Shown: positions 26,819 to 35,622 of the stretch, piece after piece
How positions within the stretch are numbered: position 1 is the stretch's first letter
Layout: every line of letters begins with the position of its first letter
NCBI RefSeq assembly: GCF_014287435.1
Contig: NZ_JACOPG010000003.1
Location: 372,001-436,000 of the forward strand
Source of the DNA: Roseburia lenta
GTDB taxonomy: Bacteria > Bacillota > Clostridia > Lachnospirales > Lachnospiraceae
DNA: 64,000 bases
Direction of reading: 5' to 3'
Program-made: the position numbers and the translations under genes
Notes under the pieces: generated by a model
Database searches by the model: none
The model's input: only the letters and a program-made list of their open reading frames with translations
Told to the model about the DNA's origin: nothing

Positions 26819-28102
26819 ATGCAAACATATGCAGACATGACAAAGGAACAGTTGCAGGAAGAACTGACAAAGGTACGTCAGATCTACAAAGAGTATCAGG
26901 ACAAGGGTCTGAAACTCGATATGTCCCGTGGTAAACCATCCAGCGGGCAGTTGGATCTGGGCATGGGGCTGCTCAATGCAGTGGATGCAGAGTCTTTGAT
27001 GCAGGCAGAAAACGGTCTGGATACACGTAATTACGGCGGACTGGACGGCATCCCTGAGGCAAAGCGTCTTATGGCAGGTATTATGGAAGTCAGACCGGAA
27101 CAGGTCATTGTTTGTGGCAATTCCAGTTTAAATACCATGTATGACATGGTGGCTCGTGGAATGCTTTTGGGTTATTTGGGCCAGACCCCTTGGTGTAAAT
27201 TAGATAAAGTAAAATTCTTATGTCCGGTGCCTGGCTATGATCGTCATTTTGCAGTGACCGAGCATTTCGGCGTGGAAATGATCAATGTGCCAATGACAGA
27301 AGAAGGACCGGATATGGATATGGTGGAAAAATTGGTAGCAGAGGATGATGCCATCAAGGGTATCTGGTGTGTACCGAAGTACTCCAATCCACAGGGCGTG
27401 ATCTACTCTGATGAGACGGTGAGACGTATGGCAGCATTAAAGCCGGCAGCAAAAGATTTCCGTATCTTTTGGGATAACGCTTATGCCGTACATCATCTGT
27501 ATGGCGCAGAAAAGGGAAAGATCTTAAATATTTTGGATGAATGTGAGAAGGCAGGCAACCCGGATATGGTATTTGAGTTCTGCTCTACCTCCAAGATCTC
27601 CTTTGCCGGAGGTGGCATTGCAGCCATTGCAGCATCTGAGGCAAACCTTGCGGATATCAAGAAGTCACTGACTATTCAGACGATCGGTTTTGACAAGGTC
27701 AACCAGTTGCGTCATGTCCGTTTCTTTAAAGATGCCGATGGCATTGCAAAACATATGGAAAAACATGCAGAATTTTTAAGACCTAGATTTGAACTGGTAC
27801 TGGAAACTTTGGAAAGCCAACTTTCCGGTCTGGGAGCAGGATCATGGATCAAGCCGATGGGCGGTTATTTCATCACATATGAGACAAATGAGGGCTGCGC
27901 CAAGCGTGTCGTTGCACTGGCAAAAGAGGCTGGTGTTGTGCTGACACCGGCAGGTGCGCCATTCCCATATGGAAAGGATCCGAAAGATTCTGTCATCAGA
28001 ATTGCACCATCTTATCCTACGATGGAAGACTTAAAGGCAGCTGCAGAGATCTTCTGCGTATGCGTCAAGGTGGCAACCTTGGAAAAGATGTTGGAAGCGT
28101 AA
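26819..28102 (+). CDS. PLP-dependent aminotransferase, aspartate aminotransferase Ic type
   Basis: Fold-type I aminotransferase of the class related to MocR aminotransferase domains; aspartate is the likely amino donor. Diagnostic segments are LDMSRGKPSSGQLDLGMGLL near the N-terminus, VPKYSNPQGVIYSDETVRR, and STSKISFAGGGIAAI carrying the PLP lysine. There is no winged-helix domain. ATG 26819 with ACAGGAGG upstream gives 427 aa; the frame from 26750 adds an unrelated leader. It converges on the GHKL kinase gene with only 2 bp between stop codons. Confidence 0.87.
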   Translation: MQTYADMTKEQLQEELTKVRQIYKEYQDKGLKLDMSRGKPSSGQLDLGMGLLNAVDAESLMQAENGLDTRNYGGLDGIPEAKRLMAGIMEVRPEQVIVCGNSSLNTMYDMVARGMLLGYLGQTPWCKLDKVKFLCPVPGYDRHFAVTEHFGVEMINVPMTEEGPDMDMVEKLVAEDDAIKGIWCVPKYSNPQGVIYSDETVRRMAALKPAAKDFRIFWDNAYAVHHLYGAEKGKILNILDECEKAGNPDMVFEFCSTSKISFAGGGIAAIAASEANLADIKKSLTIQTIGFDKVNQLRHVRFFKDADGIAKHMEKHAEFLRPRFELVLETLESQLSGLGAGSWIKPMGGYFITYETNEGCAKRVVALAKEAGVVLTPAGAPFPYGKDPKDSVIRIAPSYPTMEDLKAAAEIFCVCVKVATLEKMLEA

Positions 28103-28104
28103 GA

Positions 28105-29406
28105 TTAGTATGGAAGCAAAACATGTACGCAGAATAAGTTTTGCTCCTCATAGATGTCGAGCATACCATGATATTGCTCAGTCAACAATGAAATACTTTT
28201 TAACCCTAAGCCGTGTTCGTGAGAATGCGGCTTTTTTGATAGCAGATCAGGGTTATGTTCCAATACGGAAGAAGATATTCTGTTTTGGGAGACAATACTG
28301 ATATTCTGTTCGGTCTGAATGATTTCAAATCGTATCAGGCGATTGCCGGCAGGTTCTTTTGAGGATGCCTCTATCGCATTATCCAATAGATTGAGAATGA
28401 GAATCATTACTTGGATATTGTCGTATAAAGGATCTAAAACAATGTGTTGCTCAAAGATAATATTTTCCTTAAGGCAACGTTGTTGTTTTGCATGCAAGAG
28501 GGCATTTAACAGCTGATTATCGGTATAGATAATGTCCGAAGATGACGGAGCATCAGAGATAAATTCGGTGATATTATCCATAACCTGTTGCTGCTTCCCT
28601 TCTGCCAATAAAATGCGGTAATTGAGGAGAAGATGTTTGATATCGTGTTTTAAAATCCGAGATTGCTGATAATGTTCTTCACTTTCTAAAATAAGTTCTT
28701 TTTGCTGCTGTAACTGCAATTTTAAGAGAGCCATTTCTATACTGTTTTCCTGTTCTTGTTCCTGCGCTTTTAATAGATAAAGACCCATGAGCGTCGTAGC
28801 AATCAGGCACAATGCTATAGATAGACAAATGCCATAGAGATATGGCAACTTGGGGGCAAAAGAAACCAAAATAATATGAAGCAGAAATGCTACGATAAAG
28901 TCACAGAAGAAAAACAAAAAAGATATCCATAGTGATTTTTGCGTGAGAACATTAGAAAATGTGTGGAAATGGTTCAGGTAGTAGACGATGGCAAATTCGG
29001 TCATATAGATGACAAACAAGTATAAGAGTCGCAGGTAAGAGCCTTTTGTAAATAACATACTGGCAGTTGTGTGACCGGATAGCAGGAACAGATTGGTTAT
29101 GATGTTGGAAATGAGCAGGTCAACGATGTTAAAGAGAATCAGCATTGTCAGTTTTTTCCATAATGTACCATCAAAGCAACATAGGAGTACAAGCAGAGAT
29201 AGGAGCATGGATAGCAGAGAAAAGATCGTATTGGGCAGGAGAGTAGGCGGAAGCAAACCGAGAATTACTTCGACAGTTCCGAAAAATATTAAATATGTGA
29301 CATGATAGCGCTGAGATTTTTGAAAAAAAGTATTTGCGACCAGGCAGAAAAAGACATAAGTGAGTATAAGTGCAGCGATTTCGAAAAGATTAAATAGTAA
29401 GGACAT
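28105..29406 (-). CDS. GHKL-family sensor histidine kinase, AgrC-like
   Basis: Membrane sensor of the type that often detects peptide pheromones. About six hydrophobic helices fill residues 1-200. The dimerisation/His region is SRILKHDIKHLLLNYR (phospho-acceptor His after LK). The ATPase domain has LILNLLDNAIEAS (N-box) and HEHGLGLKSISLL (G-box). ATG 29406 is preceded by AAAGGAG at 8 nt and gives 433 aa; it overlaps the end of the regulator gene by 17 nt. The codons for the G-box region coincide with a + strand terminator-like hairpin that is also found at 32138. The gene is AT-rich compared with most of the window. Confidence 0.88.
   Translation of the reverse strand: MSLLFNLFEIAALILTYVFFCLVANTFFQKSQRYHVTYLIFFGTVEVILGLLPPTLLPNTIFSLLSMLLSLLVLLCCFDGTLWKKLTMLILFNIVDLLISNIITNLFLLSGHTTASMLFTKGSYLRLLYLFVIYMTEFAIVYYLNHFHTFSNVLTQKSLWISFLFFFCDFIVAFLLHIILVSFAPKLPYLYGICLSIALCLIATTLMGLYLLKAQEQEQENSIEMALLKLQLQQQKELILESEEHYQQSRILKHDIKHLLLNYRILLAEGKQQQVMDNITEFISDAPSSSDIIYTDNQLLNALLHAKQQRCLKENIIFEQHIVLDPLYDNIQVMILILNLLDNAIEASSKEPAGNRLIRFEIIQTEQNISIVSQNRISSSVLEHNPDLLSKKPHSHEHGLGLKSISLLTEQYHGMLDIYEEQNLFCVHVLLPY
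28206..28236 (+). terminator. Terminator-like hairpin inside the kinase gene, copy 1 of a 31-bp repeat
   Basis: Stem AAGCCG/CGGCTT with an inner TTC/GAA pair and six T's reads as a + strand terminator. It could end the convergent aminotransferase transcript about 100 nt past its stop. The same DNA encodes the KPHSHEHGLG part of the kinase on the - strand. It matches 32138-32168 at 30 of 31 positions. Confidence 0.6.
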
Positions 29407-30127
29407 GGGTTTGGCTCCTTTCAAATTTTAAGTATGCAGAACGAAAAGCAGCTTTGTAACTGCGTGAGAGGAATAGTTCCTGCCCGTTGCGTAGTACGAT
29501 GGAACTATTGGAGACCACACGGATATAATCAAGATTGACCATGCAACTCTGATTGATCCGACAAAAACTATGTTCGCGTAGGATGGATTCATATGCGGAT
29601 AATTTACCGCGCACATGATAGGTCTGCTGTGTGCAATGAAAGTCAAGATAGTGCAAATTAATCTCTAAATATTGTATCTCATTTAAGGATACCATGTGAG
29701 AACTGCCTTTTTCGACAAGCTGTATCTGGCAGACCGATGTATTGGGGGCATGGTATTTTTGCAAAAATGCGGTCAATGCCTCTGGCAGTTCTTCTGCTAG
29801 AAATTCTTTTCTAAGAAAACGGAATGGTGCATAATGGATCGCCTCAAAGACATAATTGGAAAGACTGCTGATAAATATGAGAATTGGTGTGGAAGCGGCG
29901 CCGTTTGTCTGCAATGTCTGCGCAAGTTCCAGACCGGATTTTCCGGGAAGTCGTATGTCTAAAAACAAAAGTTGTAGTGATGTAATGTCATAAGCAAATA
30001 GTTGCTCGGCATCTTCGAAAAGATGACAGCAGATGTCTTGCGTGGTATTTGTAAAATATTTTGCTATTTCTTCTTTCAGATGATTTCTGAAAACAGAGTC
30101 ATCATCACATATTCCAATATGAATCAT
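29390..30127 (-). CDS. LytTR-family response regulator, AgrA-like
   Basis: Receiver domain at residues 1-125: ICDDD acidic pocket, phospho-acceptor Asp in LLFLDIRLPGKSG and conserved Lys in RFLRKEFL. The LytTR DNA-binding domain fills about 135-235 (IQYLEINLHYLDFHC, FCRINQSCMVNLDYIRVV). ATG 30127 with GGGAGA upstream gives 245 aa, the family length; the open frame back to 30232 crosses the promoter and is not used. It overlaps the kinase gene, so the pair is translationally coupled. Direct repeats with LytTR spacing lie upstream. Confidence 0.92.
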   Translation of the reverse strand: MIHIGICDDDSVFRNHLKEEIAKYFTNTTQDICCHLFEDAEQLFAYDITSLQLLFLDIRLPGKSGLELAQTLQTNGAASTPILIFISSLSNYVFEAIHYAPFRFLRKEFLAEELPEALTAFLQKYHAPNTSVCQIQLVEKGSSHMVSLNEIQYLEINLHYLDFHCTQQTYHVRGKLSAYESILREHSFCRINQSCMVNLDYIRVVSNSSIVLRNGQELFLSRSYKAAFRSAYLKFERSQTHVLTI

Positions 30128-30155
30128 AGTGAATCTCCCAATATCTTTTTCTTTT

Positions 30156-30183
30156 ATTATATCGTAAAGAAAGTATGCAACAA
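30156..30183 (-). promoter_or_regulatory. Leftward promoter of the LytTR/GHKL pair
   Basis: On the - strand, -35 TTGTTG (30183-30178), 16-bp spacer and perfect -10 TATAAT (30161-30156). The weak -35 lies 7 bp from the direct-repeat pair at 30191-30220. Confidence 0.6.
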
Positions 30184-30190
30184 GAACAGA

Positions 30191-30220
30191 ATTCAGCCAG
30201 AAATGTGCAGGATTCAGCCA
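30191..30220. promoter_or_regulatory. Candidate LytTR-regulator site: two 9-bp direct repeats
   Basis: ATTCAGCCA occurs at 30191-30199 and 30212-30220 with a 12-bp gap. The repeat extends to 13 bp with one mismatch. Two 9-bp direct repeats with a 12-13 bp gap is the known site form for AgrA/ComE-like LytTR regulators. It lies between two divergent promoters, 5 bp from one -35 and 7 bp from the other. Binding by the adjacent regulator is inferred. Confidence 0.65.
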
Positions 30221-30225
30221 AAAAC

Positions 30226-30254
30226 TTGTCATGTGATGAAGGAATTGGTAAAAA
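30226..30254 (+). promoter_or_regulatory. Rightward promoter of the paired membrane proteins
   Basis: -35 TTGTCA (30226-30231), exact 17-bp spacer, weak -10 TAAAAA (30249-30254). A poor -10 plus a regulator site abutting the -35 suggests activation. Confidence 0.5.
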
Positions 30255-30303
30255 AGAGGAAGGGACGGATTGTTGCAAGTGGGGAAAGAGGTAGTTTAAA
30301 ATC

Positions 30304-31212
30304 ATGAGGAAAATAAAAACGGATGAGCAGGCGAAGAAACTGCGTGAACAATTAGATGAAACTGCAACGTTTCATGGAGTACAGATTGTCCTAATGGTCG
30401 TGCTGACCTTGCTTATAGCGATATTGATAATGAATTTCTGGGCACGATTTAATGTCAGAATGTGGCTGTTGTTATCGGATGCATTGAAAAACTGTGCAGA
30501 CGATTATTATCGCTGTGAAATGCAACAATCATACTTTGATGAATCAAAGTCTACTAAAATTTATTATGAAATGCAATCAGACTTTCTGAATAGCAAAGGG
30601 TATTCGAAAGTAGTTATAGAATACGAAAAGTTAATTAGCAATGCGGTATGCGAGGATAAAGCATTTGATGCATCAGAGGTGGATATTACAGGTTATGTTT
30701 CTCGGATAGGGAAAGAAATGGAATCCCAGGCGAAGAAAAGATATCCGAATGATAATGTGAATTATGTCACAGAAGAATGTAATGAGGATGTCGAGAAGAC
30801 ATTAACAGAACGTGCACAAATGCTATACGATGAGTTGAGCAAAAATTACAGAAAGGAAGTAAAGCTGTATTATAGGTTTGCGTCGGGTTATAATGGTCTT
30901 GCAATCGAAGCTTTAATATTTATAATTGCATTGTTATGGTATCGAAAAACAAAAAAAGTCTTGTGGAAGAAAGGTGTTGTTTTCATCTGGTGCAGTGCTG
31001 GGCTTTTGTGTGCGGGGATGAATTATGAAATATATAGTTGGTTCTGCACGACCGTGGTACAGCATAGGGCAAATTATAGTATGGGTATGAGTTTATTTTA
31101 CATTATTCCTATGTTTGCGATTGCTTTTATCCGGTATAACATGGAAAAATACAGGGAAAAGAGACTCCGAAGAAAGTTATATGAGTATGAAAGCAGGCAG
31201 GATGAAAAATAG
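30304..31212 (+). CDS. Four-helix membrane protein of unknown function, paralogue 1
   Basis: I do not recognise a family. The visible layout is a charged cytoplasmic start, helix 1 at 27-45, a polar, probably external region of about 150 residues (46-196; Cys64, Cys71, Cys116 and Cys159), helices at about 197-213, 223-240 and 259-277, then a Lys/Arg-rich tail. The polar region aligns with the next gene: NAVCEDKAFDASEVDI here, NAIYENKDWSAGEADV there. Sequence is AT-rich. The ATG at 30304 has only GAGG about 13 nt upstream. Divergent from a LytTR regulator, of which it is a plausible target. It overlaps the next gene. Confidence 0.75.
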   Translation: MRKIKTDEQAKKLREQLDETATFHGVQIVLMVVLTLLIAILIMNFWARFNVRMWLLLSDALKNCADDYYRCEMQQSYFDESKSTKIYYEMQSDFLNSKGYSKVVIEYEKLISNAVCEDKAFDASEVDITGYVSRIGKEMESQAKKRYPNDNVNYVTEECNEDVEKTLTERAQMLYDELSKNYRKEVKLYYRFASGYNGLAIEALIFIIALLWYRKTKKVLWKKGVVFIWCSAGLLCAGMNYEIYSWFCTTVVQHRANYSMGMSLFYIIPMFAIAFIRYNMEKYREKRLRRKLYEYESRQDEK

Positions 31213-32128
31213 CATTTTACATTTACTAAAAATACCAAACAATGAGTTTTCAAAAGAAGATGCATATAGGTTACAAAAGGCACTGACAGAGCGAAGATGT
31301 AGCTGGAAACAAGAAAGAGTACTGACATGTATTGTTATATTCTGCTTTTCAATTCATATTATGCAAATTATGACGGCGTCCAATATTCAGTTCTGGGTTA
31401 GTAATGCCATGGATAGTTTCCCGTTTGTTGCAATTTTTGAACATTATACGGAAACATCTTCTGAGGAAGATGATAGGAGTATGGGGGACTTGCAGCAAGA
31501 TATTACGCGGGCAATCTACAGTAGTTCTGAATATCCGACTATTATTGACACCTATATTCAATCTGCTGAAAATGCTATATATGAGAATAAAGATTGGTCT
31601 GCTGGTGAGGCAGATGTAGAAGAACATATAAATCAATTTGAATCTGATGTAAAGAAGAGTGCTGGTTTGCATTATTCAGATACAAGCGAGATATATAAGG
31701 CTCGAAAGACAGAAAAGTATGAAAGCTTTCGTAGAAGATTTGACGAAGAAGCGGAAAGACAATATAGGGCGGTCGAGGAAAAATGTCCATGGGCAGTGAA
31801 GGCGCAAAGATGGTTCTCGTGGTTTGGTACTTCTATCTTTTTGGCATGTATAGCATTAGGTATGGCAGGAATTTTGATTAGAAAAACATGCATTCTTTCC
31901 AGAAAAAAGATGATAATCAGGACATGCTTGGGAATCATGATTTTGTGTAGCAGTACAACAATAGTTATTGATTGGTGGTATCAAAGCGTAATCCTGGAAC
32001 AATCATATACTTACAATCTATACTGTGTGCTACGCTATTGGGGAGTGGCTTTTGCAGGAATGATATGTTATATCGCGTGCTCACTTATTGAAAAGAAGGC
32101 AATCCAAAAATTGCAGGAAAAAATGTAG
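31187..32128 (+). CDS. Four-helix membrane protein of unknown function, paralogue 2
   Basis: Same architecture as the preceding protein: short basic start, one helix (about 46-65), a polar Glu-rich region of about 150 residues, then three helices (about 218-233, 246-264, 285-305) and a short basic tail. The shared segment is NAIYENKDWSAGEADV, followed by a helix-forming charged stretch with many Glu, Lys and Arg. The start is uncertain: in-frame ATGs at 31181, 31187 and 31202 all lie within the end of the preceding gene and none has an ideal ribosome site. The overlap implies coupling. No family is recognised and no enzyme motif is visible. Confidence 0.72.
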   Translation: MKAGRMKNSILHLLKIPNNEFSKEDAYRLQKALTERRCSWKQERVLTCIVIFCFSIHIMQIMTASNIQFWVSNAMDSFPFVAIFEHYTETSSEEDDRSMGDLQQDITRAIYSSSEYPTIIDTYIQSAENAIYENKDWSAGEADVEEHINQFESDVKKSAGLHYSDTSEIYKARKTEKYESFRRRFDEEAERQYRAVEEKCPWAVKAQRWFSWFGTSIFLACIALGMAGILIRKTCILSRKKMIIRTCLGIMILCSSTTIVIDWWYQSVILEQSYTYNLYCVLRYWGVAFAGMICYIACSLIEKKAIQKLQEKM

Positions 32129-32137
32129 TATTTACAT

Positions 32138-32168
32138 TCTAAGCCGTGTTCGTAAGAATGCGGCTTTT
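32138..32168 (+). terminator. Terminator of the membrane-protein pair, copy 2 of the 31-bp repeat
   Basis: Same hairpin as 28206-28236 with one base difference: stem AAGCCG/CGGCTT, inner TTC/GAA, then T-rich sequence. It starts 10 nt after the stop of the second membrane protein. Read on the - strand it still encodes KKPHSYEHGL, the kinase G-box, so it may be a relic of a kinase gene end. Confidence 0.7.
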
Positions 32169-32345
32169 TCTTTTTGCAAAAGAACAAATTTATACAAAAA
32201 TCATACCAAAAACAGCAAAATAGGACTTGTTTCAGATGAGAAAATTGCATTAAAATATGTAATATTTTTGGCGCGCCGTGTTGGTCAATCGGGAGACAGA
32301 ACAAGAACTTACCGTGCGTCATATGTGTGAAGCAGGAGGGACAAT

Positions 32346-34577
32346 ATGCAAAAAGCAAGTGAAATTTTAAAAAGATATAAAAATGAAAACGGACCGGATA
32401 TTTCCATGGTAACAGACCGTCTGATTGAAAAAGATGGCCTATATTTTAAGGATATCGATGGCTCCGGACAGTTCAAGCCTTTTGATGACTGGCGTCTGCC
32501 GGCAAAGGAGAGAGCCGAGGCATATGTCAGGGAACTGACCTTAGAGGAAAAAATAGCCCAATTGTTTATCTCGGACTGGCGTATGGGAAAATATCCGTGT
32601 GGCGTAGAGGGTTATCAGCCACAGTTGGATGAATCCGGTGTTTTAGATAACGGGCAGTTAGATGGAAAAACCATTTTCGGCGAGCAACATTTACCGGGCA
32701 CGGAGACGATGTTAAAGGACTGGTTTTCCAGACATCTGATCCTGCGTGCAAACCCAACGCCTACCGATCTGGTAGATTTTTTGAACCAGTTACAGGCAGT
32801 GGCAGAGGAGTGCGATCATTTTGTACCGGTACAGGTCGTATCCAATTCTCGAAATGAAAATGCCGAGCCTGTTTTTGGTATGAATGATGCAGCCGGTGTG
32901 TTCGCAACCTGGCCGGGAACTCTTGGCATTGCAGCAGCAGTTAAGGGAGACGGCAATTTTGATGTCATTGATACATTCGGACAGATTATCAATCGTGAAT
33001 GGAATGCATGCGGTCTTCGCAAGGGCTATATGTATATGGCAGACTGTATGACCGATCCAAGATGGCAGAGAACTTATGGCACTTTTGGTGAGGATCCGGC
33101 ATTGATTGAGGAAACGTTTGATCATTTGATTCCTGCCATTCAAAATGGTTCAGATGGGGCAGGTTTCGATGGAACAGCCATGACAGTCAAGCATTTTCCG
33201 GGTGGCGGAGCAAGAGAGAATGGCTTTGATCCGCATTATGCTGCCGGACAGTGGAATGTCTATGCAACAGAGGGCAGTCTGGAGAAATACCATATCAAGG
33301 GATTTTACCCGGCAATCCGCCACAATGCAGCGTCTATCATGCCATATTACTCAAAGCCTTCGAAGGAAAAAAGTTTTGTGCAACAGGATCCAAAAGGACA
33401 GGATATTGATTTTGCTCCTTACGGATTTGCTTATAACAAATATTTTATTGATACCATTTTGCGTGGACAGATGGGCTTCAAGGGCTATATCAATTCCGAC
33501 ACCGGTATCGTGCACAATATGTGCTGGGGCGTAGAGGCACTGGATAAGCCGGAGCGTATTGGTTTTGCTGTGACGCAGTCCGGTGTTGACCTGATCAGCG
33601 GTCTGTTTGACAATGACCTTGCCATGGAAGCCTATGAGAGGGGCAAAAATGGCTATTACGACAGTCATGAAGTGCCGGAGGGCTTTGTAAAAGAAGACCT
33701 TATCTTAACAGATGCATCCATTGACCGAGCTGTGATACGCACATTGACAGAAATGTTTGCCCTTGGCATGTTTGAAGATCCTTACCGAGATGCGGCTGAG
33801 GCAGAGCGTGTCATTGCAGATGAAACTGACCGGACAGCGGCAGCACTGGTGCACAGAAAGTCTGTTGTACTTTTGAAAAATGATGGAACTTTACCATATG
33901 ATGCAAACGGTAAAAAGATTTATGTTGAGGCATTTTATAAGAATAAAGAACAGGCAAAAAAAGAAAACCAGACCTTGCGGGAACTGGTAGCAGGTTATGG
34001 CACGTTGACAGACTCCTACGAGGAAGCCGATCTTGCGATCCTGATGGTGCATCCGTCATCCGGCGCATATTTTTCTGCAACACCGGGCTATCTGGAGTTG
34101 GATCTTTGCGAGGATAAGGAAGTCTGCGATGTGGATGAGAATTGTAGACCGCTTGCTACGACTCATAAGGAAACGACAGTCAGCGGTATGAAGCGTCTGC
34201 AGAAAATCGCCGCAAGTATCCATGCACATGGCGGAAAGGTCGTATCCAATGTCAATGTGACGCTTGCATGGGAACTGGGAAATGTGGAGACAATTTCAGA
34301 TGCGCTTACGGTCGGATTTGATACCTATGATGAGGCAATCATGGATGTGATCTTTGGCAAATATGCTCCGACGGGTAAACTTCCGATCACCTTCCCAAAG
34401 AATGATGCCGTCATCAAAGTGGGAGCAGATGGCAGGTGTATCAGCCCGAATGATGTGCCGGGCTATGACAAGGATCTGTATATGCCGGATGAACTCAAAG
34501 ATGAGAATGGAAGGGCATACGCATATCGTGATGCAGCAGGTAATTATTACGAACTGAACTTTGGGTTGACTTATTAG
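32346..34577 (+). CDS. Glycoside hydrolase family 3 (beta-glucosidase/xylosidase type)
   Basis: Retaining exo-glycosidase. The N-terminal catalytic barrel shows LTLEEKIAQLFI, VKHFPGGGARENG (substrate-binding Lys-His) and GFKGYINSDTG, whose Asp is the expected nucleophile. The C-terminal alpha/beta sandwich begins near RKSVVLLKNDGTLPY. No signal peptide is visible, so it should act on imported oligosaccharides. At 743 aa without a fibronectin-like tail it is a compact GH3. CAGGAGG lies before ATG 32346. The exact sugar specificity cannot be read from the sequence. The 217 bp before it hold a terminator and no gene. Confidence 0.9.
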   Translation: MQKASEILKRYKNENGPDISMVTDRLIEKDGLYFKDIDGSGQFKPFDDWRLPAKERAEAYVRELTLEEKIAQLFISDWRMGKYPCGVEGYQPQLDESGVLDNGQLDGKTIFGEQHLPGTETMLKDWFSRHLILRANPTPTDLVDFLNQLQAVAEECDHFVPVQVVSNSRNENAEPVFGMNDAAGVFATWPGTLGIAAAVKGDGNFDVIDTFGQIINREWNACGLRKGYMYMADCMTDPRWQRTYGTFGEDPALIEETFDHLIPAIQNGSDGAGFDGTAMTVKHFPGGGARENGFDPHYAAGQWNVYATEGSLEKYHIKGFYPAIRHNAASIMPYYSKPSKEKSFVQQDPKGQDIDFAPYGFAYNKYFIDTILRGQMGFKGYINSDTGIVHNMCWGVEALDKPERIGFAVTQSGVDLISGLFDNDLAMEAYERGKNGYYDSHEVPEGFVKEDLILTDASIDRAVIRTLTEMFALGMFEDPYRDAAEAERVIADETDRTAAALVHRKSVVLLKNDGTLPYDANGKKIYVEAFYKNKEQAKKENQTLRELVAGYGTLTDSYEEADLAILMVHPSSGAYFSATPGYLELDLCEDKEVCDVDENCRPLATTHKETTVSGMKRLQKIAASIHAHGGKVVSNVNVTLAWELGNVETISDALTVGFDTYDEAIMDVIFGKYAPTGKLPITFPKNDAVIKVGADGRCISPNDVPGYDKDLYMPDELKDENGRAYAYRDAAGNYYELNFGLTY

Positions 34578-34650
34578 GCTTTTTCATGCCATTCAAATCA
34601 AACGGCAAATGTGGTAAAATGGAGCAAATGATAAAAAGCAGGAGGACAAT

Positions 34651-35460
34651 ATGGCAAAGACAGTTGGATTTATCGGTAGTGGAAATATGGGCAGAGCCAT
34701 CATGGGCGGCATGATCGCGGCAGGGCTTTATGCGCCGTCGCAGATCCTGGCATCTGCAAAGACCAAGGAAACGGTTGAAAAAATAGAAAAGGAACTTGGC
34801 ATTGTTGCAACGACGGACAATACTGAGGTGGCAAGAAAGGCAGATATTTTATTCCTTGCCGTAAAGCCGGGGGTATTTGCCACGGTGATCCCACAGATCC
34901 GGGATGTCTGTAAAGAAGGTCAGGTGGTCGTATCGATCGCAGCCGGACAGACACTGGCGTCCATTACAGATCTGTTTGGACGGCAGATCAAACTGGTGCG
35001 TTCTATGCCAAACACACCGGCACTGGTGGGTGAGGCAATGAGTGCCGTGACACCGAATGAAAAGATCAGCCCGGAAGAATTGCAGGAAGTCATGGCAATC
35101 TTTGAAAGTTTTGGCAAGGCAGAGATCGTGCCGGAGACTATGATGGATGCCGTTGTTGGCGTGAGCGGATCTTCCCCTGCCTATGTCTATATGTTTATCG
35201 AGGCAATGGCGGATGCTGCAGTTGCCGACGGCATGCCAAGAAAGCAGGCTTATAAATTTGCAGCCCAGTCTGTCCTTGGGGCAGCCAAGATGGTATTAGA
35301 AACAGGAGAGCATCCGGGCGTTTTGAAAGATGCTGTTTGTTCACCGGGTGGCACGACCATTGCAGCCGTAGCCGAGTTGGAAAAATCGGGACTGCGTTCC
35401 TCTGTGATCGAGGCACAGCGGGCATGCGTGCAGAAGTCAAGGGATATGAGTAAGGAATAA
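34651..35460 (+). CDS. proC: Pyrroline-5-carboxylate reductase
   Basis: Last step of proline synthesis, using NAD(P)H. The Rossmann start is GFIGSGNMGRAIMGGM. VRSMPNTPALVGEAMSAV is the central conserved block. The C-terminal signature includes LKDAVCSPGGTTIAAV. At 269 aa it is full length. GCAGGAGGAC lies directly before the ATG. No proA or proB is adjacent. Confidence 0.95.
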   Translation: MAKTVGFIGSGNMGRAIMGGMIAAGLYAPSQILASAKTKETVEKIEKELGIVATTDNTEVARKADILFLAVKPGVFATVIPQIRDVCKEGQVVVSIAAGQTLASITDLFGRQIKLVRSMPNTPALVGEAMSAVTPNEKISPEELQEVMAIFESFGKAEIVPETMMDAVVGVSGSSPAYVYMFIEAMADAAVADGMPRKQAYKFAAQSVLGAAKMVLETGEHPGVLKDAVCSPGGTTIAAVAELEKSGLRSSVIEAQRACVQKSRDMSKE

Positions 35461-35622
35461 GATTTACTGGAAAGCAGTTTTCGATGGCTAAAGTATGCTG
35501 GCGTTGCTATCGCAACGATCAATGCTACGGAACCAAGAATGTCCCTCAATCAAAATGCAAAATTGATGGGGATTAAGAGTCAATCTTTGTGACTTTGTAA
35601 GAGTAAAAGAGCATCAGAACGA

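Noticed and set aside
32088..32330. 80-codon plus-strand frame after the second membrane protein
   Set aside because: It begins inside the preceding gene and crosses its terminator; no ribosome site.
28105..32345. A complete agr quorum-sensing locus
   Set aside because: The kinase and regulator fit, but no AgrB-like protease or AgrD-like peptide was found in the flanks.
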